Source of the DNA: JAGPDF01 sp052035735
Lineage (GTDB): Bacteria > Acidobacteriota > Thermoanaerobaculia > Multivoradales > JAGPDF01
Assembly: GCA_052035735.1 (NCBI GenBank)
Contig: JBPOHI010000023.1
Coordinates: forward strand, 1-18,679
Reading direction: 5' to 3'
DNA: 18,679 nt
The notes beneath the pieces were generated by a model, which saw only the letters and a program-made list of their open reading frames with translations, ran no database searches and was not told where the DNA came from. A program made the position numbers and the translations under genes. This document shows, one piece after another, positions 1 through 7,917 of the stretch. Each line of letters begins with the position of its first letter. The first letter of the stretch is position 1.

Positions 1-875
1 TCGGCGGTGAACTTGCCGGCCTCCTTGCCGTAGCCGGTCTCGAAAAGGCCGCCGAAACGACTCCAGTTGTACGCAGCGATCGCGGCCAGCCATACCGAAA
101 GGAAAAAGCTCCAGTAAAGGGTGTCTACAACCCATCCGCGTCGGCGAGCTCGGCGCCAGCCGAGGACGGCAACCCAGAAGAACAACGGCACAACGACGAC
201 GACATGCGCGACCTTGGTTGCTACCGCCAGCCCGGCGGCAAGGCCGGAGATCGCCAGCCACCAGCGGATCGCTAGCACTCCCTCTACCGAGCCTTTGCCT
301 TTCGCCTTGAGAAGTCCGAGCACGGCGACCGCCAGGCACAGCGCGGAGAGAGGTTCCGAGAGAAAGGTGCTGGAGTAGTGCGCCATCAGAGTGCCCGAGC
401 CCAGGCAGAATGCCGTGATCAGGGCGACCAACAGCGGATAGCCGAGCTCGACCGCGAGCAGAAACGTGACGGCGACCGTAAGCCCCCCAGCGACCGCGTT
501 GGCCAGACCCGTTCCAAATACTCTCGGACCGGTACGCAGATTGCCGAAGTCGTCAGCGGTGACAGGGAGTTCGAAGCCATCGAAGAGCCGCTGACTCGCG
601 CCGTAGAACGGCAGGGCGACGAGCGACGGAGCGATACCGTACTTCGCATATCGACGACCATCGCTTCCCCGAACGGGAAAGGCGATGTCCTTGCGCGTCG
701 ATCTGGAAGAGACGGAAACCTCCCCGCGCTCCCAGATCGACTCCGTCACCTGGTACATCAGGATGTCGTCGCCGAAGACGAACACGCCGCGGCTGGTGCC
801 GGCATAGAAAGCCGCGAAAGCGAGGCCCAACAACAGCGCTACGACGGGCGATGGGCCGGGGCGGACGGGAGACAT
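1..875 (-). CDS. Integral membrane glycosyltransferase-like protein (GT-C type), partial at the left edge
   Basis: The minus strand is open from an ATG at 875-873 to the window edge, giving 291 residues without the C-terminus. It begins MSPVRPGPSPVVALLLGLAF, so the first membrane helix starts near residue 10. A GDD motif (Asp36-Asp37) follows in the first outside loop, where GT-C glycosyltransferases usually keep the catalytic acid. Further hydrophobic helices alternate with short basic loops (for example RRARRRG), and a conserved-looking SRFGGLFETGYG stretch lies near the edge. Such enzymes move sugars from lipid-phosphate donors on the outer face of the inner membrane; that role is inferred from architecture only. 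No clear ribosome site precedes the ATG. Codons such as AGA, GTA, CTA and TTT are commoner here than in the neighbours. Coding status is fairly sure, the substrate unknown. Confidence 0.8.
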   Translation of the reverse strand, partial: MSPVRPGPSPVVALLLGLAFAAFYAGTSRGVFVFGDDILMYQVTESIWERGEVSVSSRSTRKDIAFPVRGSDGRRYAKYGIAPSLVALPFYGASQRLFDGFELPVTADDFGNLRTGPRVFGTGLANAVAGGLTVAVTFLLAVELGYPLLVALITAFCLGSGTLMAHYSSTFLSEPLSALCLAVAVLGLLKAKGKGSVEGVLAIRWWLAISGLAAGLAVATKVAHVVVVVPLFFWVAVLGWRRARRRGWVVDTLYWSFFLSVWLAAIAAYNWSRFGGLFETGYGKEAGKFTA

Positions 876-948
876 GGATCGGGGGTGGTGCCTGTCGCAG
901 CGAAGCCGCTGGCGCCGGGAACGATCCTCTCACAGCGCGCGCGTCCGC

Positions 949-954
949 TATCAT
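949..954 (+). promoter_or_regulatory. Candidate -10 element (TATCAT) for the acyltransferase gene
   Basis: TATCAT matches the sigma-70 -10 consensus at five of six positions and lies 10 bases before the ATG at 965. There is no Shine-Dalgarno sequence between them and no good -35 box 16-18 bases upstream. If used, transcription would start almost at the ATG, giving a very short or absent leader. This rests on sequence pattern only. Confidence 0.3.
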
Positions 955-964
955 CCTGCGGCAG

Positions 965-2911
965 ATGGCGCAGCCGACCGTTTCGCCGATTGCACCGCTC
1001 GCGGCGAGCGCCTCGGGCGACTACCGGCCCGAGGTGGACGGGCTGCGCGCCGTCGCGGTGCTCGCGGTCCTCTTGTTCCATGCCGGCGTCCCCGGATTTC
1101 GCGGCGGCTTCGTCGGCGTCGATGTCTTCTTCGTCATCAGCGGCTACCTGATCACGCGCCTCATTCTGGGCGAGCTCGATGGCGACCGCTTCTCCTTCGG
1201 CCGATTCTACGGCCGTCGCGCCCGCCGGCTCTTTCCGGCCATGTTCGCAACCCTGGCAGCGACGTTTGGCGTCAGCCTTTTCGTTCTCTCTCCGGCTCAC
1301 CTCGAAGAGGCGAGCCTCTCCCTTGTCCAGGCGCTGTTCTCGACGTCGAATATCCTCTTCTGGAGTCTCTCTGGGTACTTCGACAGCGCGTCGATGGCAA
1401 AGCCGCTGCTCCACACCTGGTCGCTCGGCGTCGAAGAGCAGTTCTACCTGCTGTGGCCGGTCTCGGTGTTCCTGGCCTACCGATGGCTCCGCCGCCGCGG
1501 GGTACTCGTCCTCATCGTGGCCGTCGGCCTGGCGAGCCTGGTCGCAGCGGAGGTGGCCGCCGGCCGGGCTCCGGACGCCGCGTTCTTTCTCACCCCTTTT
1601 CGGATGTGCGAGCTAGCGCTGGGCGGCCTCTGCCTGTGGGTCGAAGGCGTCGGCCGAAGCCGCGGGTGGTTGCGCGAAGGCGCGACGATCGCCGGCCTCG
1701 CGCTCGTCGGCTTCGCCGTCGCGGAGTTCACCCCCGAGCATCGGTTTCCCGGCCTGGCTGCCATGGTCCCCTGCGGAGGCACCGCCCTGGCCCTCGTCGC
1801 CGGCCGCGGACGGATCGCTGGCGCCCTGCTCGCCAACCGCCTGGCCGTCGGAATCGGCCTGATCTCCTACTCTCTCTACCTCGTCCACTGGCCGCTCCTG
1901 GTGCTGTCGCGGTACGGCCGCATCGGGGAACCCTCGCCGCTGCAACGAACGACGCTCATCGCGCTCTCGCTCGCCCTCGCGACCGCCATGTTCTTCCTGG
2001 TCGAACAGCCGTTCCGCCGGCGTCGGCCCGACGGACGAGGGTTCTCCGACCCCGCCTTCGGGCTGGCCTGCGCCGGCCTGGCCGGCGTCCTGATTCTGCC
2101 AGCGGTCGCTGCCCTCGCCGGCCGGGGCTGGCCACAGCGACTGCCGGCCGACCTGCGTGCGGCAGCGGCCGGGCTCGAAGGGATGAAGACGCAGCACTAC
2201 GCGAATGCGAACGCCAAGAATCTCGAACCGTTTCCCCTTCCCGGGAGACGCAACGCGGTCATCATCGGCGACAGTCACGGCGCCGACCTCCTCACCGCTT
2301 TCCTGCGTACCCGGTCGGGAGTCAACTATCGGCTGCTGCACCTCATGTGGGACTGCCAGCCGATCCTCGGCAAACGTCCCTGGGGCGAGGGTACGCCGAT
2401 CCGCTCCCGCGAGCACGCCGCCGAGTGCGAGCGCCAGGCGGAGGCGCTGAAGGACAACGCGGCGCTCGAAGCCGCAGACCTCATTCTGGTCACCAGTGCC
2501 TGGCGGGACTATGGCCTGGCGGGTCTCCCCGCAACCATCGACTACCTCAGAGCCCGTTATCGCGGCCGCATCGTGCTGGTCGGCGGCCGCTTCTCGTTCA
2601 CCGAGCCCTCGGCGCTGCTGGCTCGCGCGACGACCCGGGAGGAAGCGAGCGACCGCTTCAACGCCGCCAAGGGCACGTTCGGCATGAAGCGCGAGATGAG
2701 TCGACTGGTTGCGATCGCCGATCACCAGCAGGTGGATCTGGTCGACCTGCGCCCTTTCACCTGCGACGCCCTGCGCAAGGGCTGGTACTGCCCGCTCTTC
2801 CTCGAAGACGGCGAGCTCCTCTACTGGGACTCGAACCACTGGACCGAGGCCGGTGCGCAGCGGATCGGGGAGAAGCTCCGCGACAGCGGCCAGTACGACT
2901 ACCTGTTCTGA
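965..2911 (+). CDS. Membrane O-acyltransferase fused to an SGNH domain (OafA/YrhL type)
   Basis: This 648-residue protein has the acyltransferase-3 plus SGNH architecture used to O-acetylate surface polysaccharides. The start at 965 is chosen because the family's opening motif follows directly (YRPEVDGLRAVAVL, residues 20-33, with Arg28 and His39). Upstream extension to 851 would add unrelated residues and run into the divergent gene. The membrane part shows VGVDVFFVISGYLI, FYGRRARRLFP, HTWSLGVEEQFYLLWP and SYSLYLVHWPLL, with about ten hydrophobic segments to near residue 400. The soluble SGNH part carries GDSH (Ser437 as nucleophile) and DSNHW (Asp622, His625). The membrane part is thought to pass an acyl group from acyl-CoA to the periplasmic SGNH part, which transfers it to glycan. 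The divergent glycosyltransferase-like gene supports a surface-glycan role. The exact acceptor is unknown. Confidence 0.93.
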   Translation: MAQPTVSPIAPLAASASGDYRPEVDGLRAVAVLAVLLFHAGVPGFRGGFVGVDVFFVISGYLITRLILGELDGDRFSFGRFYGRRARRLFPAMFATLAATFGVSLFVLSPAHLEEASLSLVQALFSTSNILFWSLSGYFDSASMAKPLLHTWSLGVEEQFYLLWPVSVFLAYRWLRRRGVLVLIVAVGLASLVAAEVAAGRAPDAAFFLTPFRMCELALGGLCLWVEGVGRSRGWLREGATIAGLALVGFAVAEFTPEHRFPGLAAMVPCGGTALALVAGRGRIAGALLANRLAVGIGLISYSLYLVHWPLLVLSRYGRIGEPSPLQRTTLIALSLALATAMFFLVEQPFRRRRPDGRGFSDPAFGLACAGLAGVLILPAVAALAGRGWPQRLPADLRAAAAGLEGMKTQHYANANAKNLEPFPLPGRRNAVIIGDSHGADLLTAFLRTRSGVNYRLLHLMWDCQPILGKRPWGEGTPIRSREHAAECERQAEALKDNAALEAADLILVTSAWRDYGLAGLPATIDYLRARYRGRIVLVGGRFSFTEPSALLARATTREEASDRFNAAKGTFGMKREMSRLVAIADHQQVDLVDLRPFTCDALRKGWYCPLFLEDGELLYWDSNHWTEAGAQRIGEKLRDSGQYDYLF

Positions 2912-3013
2912 CGCCGCTCCGGCCCACGCCTTCGGGCGACGACAGCGGCTTCGGATGCAATTCAGTTCACAGCCGGAGTCTTCAGCCGCTGGTAGCTTCC
3001 CCGCCGGAAACCC

Positions 3014-4096
3014 ATGTTCACTGATCCACCGCGGGCTCGAATCAGCACCCCCTTTACCGGTGTTTTCGCGCTTGGCCTAGTCCTGACTGTACCGCTGGCC
3101 GCCCAGCAGACTGTCGGCGGCTGCCAGGTCCTGCCGACCGACAACATCTGGAACACACCGGTGGCGAGCCTGCCGGTGGCGGCCAACTCGGCCGCGATCA
3201 TCAATCACATCGGCGCGGCCGACACGATGCACCCGGACTTCGGCACGGTCTGGGAAGGGGCGCCGATCGGCATACCGTACGTCGTCGTGCCCAACGGCCA
3301 GGCGATGCTGCCGATCGACTTCGCCTCGCTCGACGGCTGGCCGGAAGAGAGCGACGCCGGGCCCTACCCCATACCGCCGACTCCTCCCATCGAGGGGGGT
3401 GACGACCCGCTGAACCACGGCGACCGCCACATCCTGGTCGTCCGTCAGGGAGCCTGCGTCCTCTACGAGCTCTACCACTCGTGGAAGGAGGGGGACTTCA
3501 ATGGCGACTTCACGTGCGCCGTTCCAGGAGCCACGCCGGGCTGGTGCGGCCTGTCGGGAGCGGTCTACGATCTCGCCTCCAACGCCCTGCGTCCGGACAG
3601 CTGGACCTCCGCCGACGCCGCGGGTCTGCCGATCTTCCCCGGGCTGGTGCGCTACGACGAGGTCGAAACCGGCGAGATTCGCCACGCCCTGCGCTTCACC
3701 GTCGACATCTCGCGCACCAGCTGGGTCTGGCCGGCCCGCCACCAGTCCGGCTCGACGAGCAACGTCAACGCCCCCCCGATGGGTCTGCGGCTGCGCATGA
3801 AGCCTGGCTACGTCCTGCCGGGGGCGACGCCGCGCGTGCGGACGATCCTCGCGGCGCTCAAGCGCTACGGCATGATGGTCGCCGACAACGGCACCGACTG
3901 GTACCTGAACGGCGTTCCCGACCCGCGCTGGGACGACGACGAGCTGTCGATCATCAACGACATCCCCGGCAGCGCCTTCGAGGTGGTGGACGTTTCGAGC
4001 CTCCAGCTCACCGCCGACTCCGGCGCGACGCCGCACCTGTGGAGCGACGGCTTCGAGGCAGGCTCGACGGCACAGTGGTCGGTCGCCGTCCCGTAA
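3014..4096 (+). CDS. Secreted protein of unknown function with a C-terminal DGFExG...WS tail
   Basis: This 360-residue protein starts with a basic stretch and a hydrophobic core (TGVFALGLVLTVPLAA) ending near residue 30, a convincing signal peptide. The mature part opens with DNIWNTPVASLPV and holds conserved-looking blocks: GDRHILVV, LYELYHSW, SGAVYDLASNALRP, GLPIFPGLVRYDE, HALRFT and WVWPARHQSG. The many His, Asp and aromatic residues suggest an enzyme or carbohydrate-binding fold, but I cannot name a family. The last 20 residues contain SDGFEAGSTAQWS (Asp345-Gly346-Phe347-Glu348), a pattern I recall from the C-termini of other secreted proteins of Acidobacteriota and Xanthomonadales; its role is unclear. 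The gene follows the acyltransferase by 102 bases and converges on murB with only three bases between stops. It could be cotranscribed with the acyltransferase. Confidence 0.85.
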   Translation: MFTDPPRARISTPFTGVFALGLVLTVPLAAQQTVGGCQVLPTDNIWNTPVASLPVAANSAAIINHIGAADTMHPDFGTVWEGAPIGIPYVVVPNGQAMLPIDFASLDGWPEESDAGPYPIPPTPPIEGGDDPLNHGDRHILVVRQGACVLYELYHSWKEGDFNGDFTCAVPGATPGWCGLSGAVYDLASNALRPDSWTSADAAGLPIFPGLVRYDEVETGEIRHALRFTVDISRTSWVWPARHQSGSTSNVNAPPMGLRLRMKPGYVLPGATPRVRTILAALKRYGMMVADNGTDWYLNGVPDPRWDDDELSIINDIPGSAFEVVDVSSLQLTADSGATPHLWSDGFEAGSTAQWSVAVP

Positions 4097-4099
4097 GAA

Positions 4100-5065
4100 T
4101 CAGGCCCGGAGAAGTTCCGCCAAGCCACCCAAGAGGAGGATCTCCGGCTCGAGGAGGACGCCGTGCCGGTCCTGGACGGCGCGCCGCATCGCTCTCATCA
4201 GCGCCACGACGTCGGCCGAGGTCGCTCCGCCGCGGTTGACGATGACGTTGGCGTGTTTGAGCGAGACCTCGGCGCCACCGATCGTCGTGCCCTTCATGCC
4301 GGCCTGTTCGAGAAGGCGGCCGGCGAACTCGCCGGGCGGGTTCTTGAAAATCGAGCCGGCGTTGGCCTGCCCCGAGGGGAGGCTCGCCCAGCGGCGAGCG
4401 TTCAACTCCTCGATGCGGGCGAGCAACGCCTTCGGGTCGCCGGGCGACAGCTCGAAGAGCGCACGGGTCACGATGGATCGGCTCTCCTTGAGCCGGGTGG
4501 ACCGATAGGTCGCCCCGAGATCTTCGACGCCGATCCGGTGCCTCCGCCCGTCGAGCTCGACGAGGCGGGCGGAACGCAGCACGTCGCGGATCTCGGTGCC
4601 GTAGCAGCCAGCGTTCATGAAAACCGCTCCGCCGACGGTCGACGGAAACCCCGAAAGCGCCTCGAGTCCGGCGAGTCCGGCCTGCGCCGCGCGGCGCGCC
4701 GCGGAAGCCAGCGGAGCGCCGGCGCCCGCCGAGAGGCGAGTGCCGCGGATCCGAATCCGCTTGAGCTCGCCAGCCAGCCGCGCGACGACCCCGGGAAGGC
4801 CTTCGTCCGGGACCAGAACGTTCGAGCCCAAGCCGAGAAGTTGGAACGGCAGGCCTGGCTGACGCGCGGCCAGGCTCTCGAGCAGCCGCACCAGAGCGCG
4901 CTCGGAGCCCACCTCGACCAGCATCGCCGCGGGCCCCCCGATCTTCAGGGTGGTTCGCCGGGCGAGCGGCTGATCGAACGCCAGGGAGAGGCCAGGGAGT
5001 CGCGACCATTCCTCCGCAAGGTGCTCGAGCGCCGCCCGATCTCCGTTGCCGCCAGTTTCCCGCAA
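4100..5065 (-). CDS. murB: UDP-N-acetylenolpyruvoylglucosamine reductase (MurB)
   Basis: MurB is a cytoplasmic FAD enzyme that uses NADPH to reduce UDP-GlcNAc-enolpyruvate to UDP-MurNAc, the second committed step of peptidoglycan synthesis. From the chosen start it has 321 residues, close to the usual length. FAD-binding motifs are TLKIGGPAA (39-47), LGLGSNVLV (78-86) and SGFPSTVGGAVFMNAGCYG (from 138). Catalytic positions are Arg188 in ATYRSTRLK, Ser238 in AGSIFKNP (the proton-donor serine) and the glutamate of LEPEI near the end. The start is a TTG at 5065-5063 with AAAGGA nine bases upstream. A second in-frame TTG at 5158 would add 31 poorly conserved residues and span the promoter-like site at 5131-5140. 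No in-frame ATG or GTG precedes the conserved core. The gene is divergent from recA. Function is very secure, the start moderately so. Confidence 0.95.
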   Translation of the reverse strand: MRETGGNGDRAALEHLAEEWSRLPGLSLAFDQPLARRTTLKIGGPAAMLVEVGSERALVRLLESLAARQPGLPFQLLGLGSNVLVPDEGLPGVVARLAGELKRIRIRGTRLSAGAGAPLASAARRAAQAGLAGLEALSGFPSTVGGAVFMNAGCYGTEIRDVLRSARLVELDGRRHRIGVEDLGATYRSTRLKESRSIVTRALFELSPGDPKALLARIEELNARRWASLPSGQANAGSIFKNPPGEFAGRLLEQAGMKGTTIGGAEVSLKHANVIVNRGGATSADVVALMRAMRRAVQDRHGVLLEPEILLLGGLAELLRA

Positions 5066-5074
5066 CCGAATCCG

Positions 5075-5080
5075 TCCTTT
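5075..5080 (-). promoter_or_regulatory. Ribosome binding site deciding the murB start
   Basis: AAAGGA on the minus strand lies nine bases before the TTG at 5065. It favours this start over the upstream TTG at 5158, which has no Shine-Dalgarno-like sequence. Confidence 0.5.
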
Positions 5081-5130
5081 CCCTGGAAAGAGCGGTTCGA
5101 TCTTAGGCTTTCTCGGCCGCTCCGGAACGG

Positions 5131-5140
5131 ATAGTATAGA
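5131..5140. promoter_or_regulatory. AT-rich promoter-like element in the murB-recA intergenic region
   Basis: The bases atagtataga form a small AT-rich island in very GC-rich DNA between the two divergent starts. Read on the minus strand it gives TATACT (5139-5134), one mismatch from the -10 consensus and upstream of murB. Read on the plus strand it gives TAGTAT or TATAGA, upstream of recA. No convincing -35 box is seen at the usual spacing on either strand. I looked for E. coli-type (CTGT-N8-ACAG) and Gram-positive-type (GAAC-N4-GTTC) LexA boxes and found none. Confidence 0.4.
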
Positions 5141-5191
5141 GGCGTAAGAAAAGCGCAATGGAAGCGAATCAAAGGATCCGGGACATTCGAC

Positions 5192-5200
5192 AGGAGGGGG
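5192..5200 (+). promoter_or_regulatory. Strong ribosome binding site of recA
   Basis: AGGAGGGGG ends eight bases before the ATG at 5209. It fixes that codon as the start rather than the in-frame ATG at 5158, which has no ribosome site and would add 17 residues not typical of RecA. Confidence 0.85.
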
Positions 5201-5208
5201 CGAAAGCG

Positions 5209-6242
<1,034 letters not shown>

Positions 6243-6246
<4 letters not shown>

Positions 6247-6698
6247 CGAGGCGTCGAACGCCGCGGGCGTCCTGGCGAGCCGGAGTGGCGGTCTGGATCC
6301 TGGCGCTGGCTGCGGCCGGCGCCCAGGGCGACGCGCCGGGGCGGCCAGCGCTCGCCGTGAAAGCTTCGGCCTGGATCTTCCCGGGCCGGCCGCTGACCCT
6401 GACCGTCGACCAGGCGGGAGTCCTCGCCTCCCGGCGCCTCGCGGTCTACCTGTTCGTCGACGGGAACCAGTTCGCGCGCATCACGACCCGGTCCGACCGC
6501 ACCCGGGAGACCGTGCCGCTGCCCGATCTCGCAGCCGGCAGACACGTGCTCTCCCTCCGGTCGGGCACGGAGGTCGCGATGACGGAGTTCCGGGTGATTC
6601 CCTGGGCTTGGCTCACCTGGACGGCGCTCGGCCTGCTCACGGTCGGCCTGCTGCTCCACTTTGGACGCCGCCTGCGGCGCCGGTCACTCTCCGGCTGA
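6243..6698 (+). CDS. Small membrane-anchored extracytoplasmic protein, coupled to recA
   Basis: The GTG start overlaps the recA stop (GTGA, four bases), implying translational coupling. The 151-residue product has an N-terminal basic region (MTRRRTPRASWR) and a hydrophobic helix (AGVAVWILALAAAGA) that is a signal peptide or anchor. A roughly 85-residue beta-rich section follows (LAVKASAWIFPGRPLTLTV, RRLAVYLFVDGNQ, GRHVLSL). A second helix near residues 120-140 (WLTWTALGLLTVGLLLHF) ends in a stop-transfer RRLRRR. The middle resembles an Ig-like beta-sandwich, but I cannot assign a family. The topology puts it outside the inner membrane with a short cytoplasmic tail. No link to DNA repair is visible beyond position. 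The codon pattern and the sensible topology support a real gene. Confidence 0.7.
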
Positions 6699-6735
6699 CG
6701 CCCTCGCGGGTTTGCCGCGCGCCCGAGCCGTCGGT

Positions 6736-7851
6736 TCAGGCGCGTCCCGGTACCCAGCGACGCCACCAGCGATCGCGTCCGTCGGGGGCTCCCGCCGTGC
6801 CGTCGCCCTTCTCCATCTCGTCCACCGCGACGGGCAGCAGCGCCAGGGAGCGCTTGTGCAGTTGCAGGACCAACCAGTCCAGGCGCCGGGTGCGCTCCTC
6901 GTGAGTGGCCCCCGAAAGCAGGCTACCGAGCTCGGCCCGGCCGTCGATCGAACGGTAGAAGTCGCGCACCGGCTCGGACATCCGCGACTCCTCCTGGCTG
7001 GACGGGGGTGCGAGCCAGACCGGCACGTAGTGCTCGACGGCCTCGAACGGCAGCGCGAGATGGTGCCGCAGGACGACCGCCTGCTCTTCGGTTACCTGCT
7101 CGATCAACAGGTCGGCCAGGCGCAGCTCCGTCGAACCCGAGTCGGAGTGATCGCCGACCGATTCGATGTCGAGCGCCTCGATCACCGCCAGACGATAGGC
7201 CGCCTGCAGGAAGCGATAGTACGAGCCGCGCACCTCGTTGTAGAGCTCGGCAAGCGTCAGTTTGCCGCCCACCGCACGGTAGATCCGGCGCTCGAGCGGG
7301 GTCAGCAGCCCCTGCGGCGCCTTCCGCCCGCGCTGCAGGACGACGTTGTCGTGCACGAAGATCCGCCGCACCCGCTGGGCCTCGTCCGACCAACGGCTGC
7401 CCTCCATGGCGAGGGCGACCGCGGGGATGGGCGCCCTCAGCTCGAGCTCGCTGGCGAGCGACTCGGCGGCGAAGTAGAAGATCCCCGAGCGCCACAGGAA
7501 GATGTCGCACACCTGGTTCTCGACATGCAAGCGGAGCGCCTCCTGGACCTTGTCGGTAGGCAGGAGTCCCATGGTCTGCAGGGCGTCGCCCAGCTTCTGG
7601 CCTGTGCGCTGGCAGTGCTTGAGCGCGCCGATCAGGCCGGACTCGTCGAGCAGGCCGTTGACCAGCAGGTGCTGCCCGAAGAACTCCGCCGGATCGTCCG
7701 AGAAGCAGGCGACGACGTCGCCTTCGCGCAGGAAGATCCGCTTCTCGGCTCCGCTGCGCCGGATCACGAGCGCTCCCGAGCGCCGGTCGTTCTGCGCCCA
7801 CTGGAGGATGTCGCCGATCGGGAACGAGGCCAGGCGGCCGGAGAATTCCAT
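6736..7851 (-). CDS. DUF4388 (PatA-like N-terminal) domain protein
   Basis: This 371-residue cytoplasmic protein opens with MEFSGRLASFPIGDILQWAQ, then RRSGALVIRR and RIFLREGDVVACFSDDP, the pattern of the DUF4388 or PatA N-terminal domain. Such domains are common in regulators of GC-rich delta-proteobacteria, Acidobacteriota and cyanobacteria. Residues about 80-120 (LGDALQTMGLLPTDKVQEAL) resemble the helical N-domain of type II secretion or pilus ATPases, often found with DUF4388. The rest is helical and charged with no enzymatic motif, so a scaffold or signalling role is likely. It has no receiver domain, unlike many relatives. The ATG at 7851 is chosen because the family begins at MxFSG; a TTG at 7893 would add 14 unconserved residues. 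It converges with the small gene after recA and diverges from the outer-membrane protein gene. Confidence 0.85.
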   Translation of the reverse strand: MEFSGRLASFPIGDILQWAQNDRRSGALVIRRSGAEKRIFLREGDVVACFSDDPAEFFGQHLLVNGLLDESGLIGALKHCQRTGQKLGDALQTMGLLPTDKVQEALRLHVENQVCDIFLWRSGIFYFAAESLASELELRAPIPAVALAMEGSRWSDEAQRVRRIFVHDNVVLQRGRKAPQGLLTPLERRIYRAVGGKLTLAELYNEVRGSYYRFLQAAYRLAVIEALDIESVGDHSDSGSTELRLADLLIEQVTEEQAVVLRHHLALPFEAVEHYVPVWLAPPSSQEESRMSEPVRDFYRSIDGRAELGSLLSGATHEERTRRLDWLVLQLHKRSLALLPVAVDEMEKGDGTAGAPDGRDRWWRRWVPGRA

Positions 7852-7865
7852 GGTGAAGGGCTGGT

Positions 7866-7893
7866 ATGTTACCTGCACTCTCCCGCTTCGCAA
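7866..7893 (-). promoter_or_regulatory. Candidate promoter of the DUF4388 gene
   Basis: On the minus strand TTGCGA (7893-7888) and TAACAT (7871-7866) are separated by 16 bases, a fair sigma-70-like pair. The -10 box ends 14 bases before the ATG at 7851, so the leader would be only a few bases long. No Shine-Dalgarno sequence precedes that ATG. This is pattern evidence only. Confidence 0.3.
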
Positions 7894-7900
7894 CCCAACC

Positions 7901-7909
7901 GGAGAGGAA
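7901..7909 (+). promoter_or_regulatory. Ribosome binding site of the outer-membrane protein gene
   Basis: GGAGAGGAA lies 8-17 bases before the ATG at 7918, where a signal peptide begins. It decides this start over a frame that stays open for another 1.2 kb upstream, antisense to the DUF4388 gene. Confidence 0.65.
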
Positions 7910-7917
7910 AGATCCTC

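Noticed and set aside
121..1151. Plus-strand open frames of 85 and 257 codons at the left end
   Set aside because: They are antisense to the membrane glycosyltransferase-like frame, which has alternating hydrophobic helices and a GDD loop; the plus-strand products are basic and low-complexity.
1613..2839. Open frame of about 400 codons on the minus strand within the acyltransferase gene
   Set aside because: The plus strand carries all family motifs of the acyltransferase and SGNH domains. The antisense product is low-complexity and unrelated to any family I know.
2943..2991. Inverted repeat CAGCGGCT ... AGCCGCTG with 33 bases between the arms, after the acyltransferase stop
   Set aside because: The arms are only eight bases, the loop is long and there is no T-run, so neither a terminator nor an operator is supported.
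5066..5208. Search for a LexA (SOS) box upstream of recA
   Set aside because: No palindrome of the E. coli or Gram-positive type is present. This lineage may use a different box, which I cannot recognise from one site.
6705..6719. Small hairpin (CGCGG, 5-base loop, CCGCG) between two convergent genes, considered as a shared terminator
   Set aside because: A five-pair stem without a following T-run is expected by chance in DNA of this GC content.
6661..7917. In-frame upstream extension of the outer-membrane protein to about 1409 residues
   Set aside because: It would be antisense to the entire DUF4388 gene. A ribosome site at 7901-7909 and a signal peptide at 7918 mark the true start.
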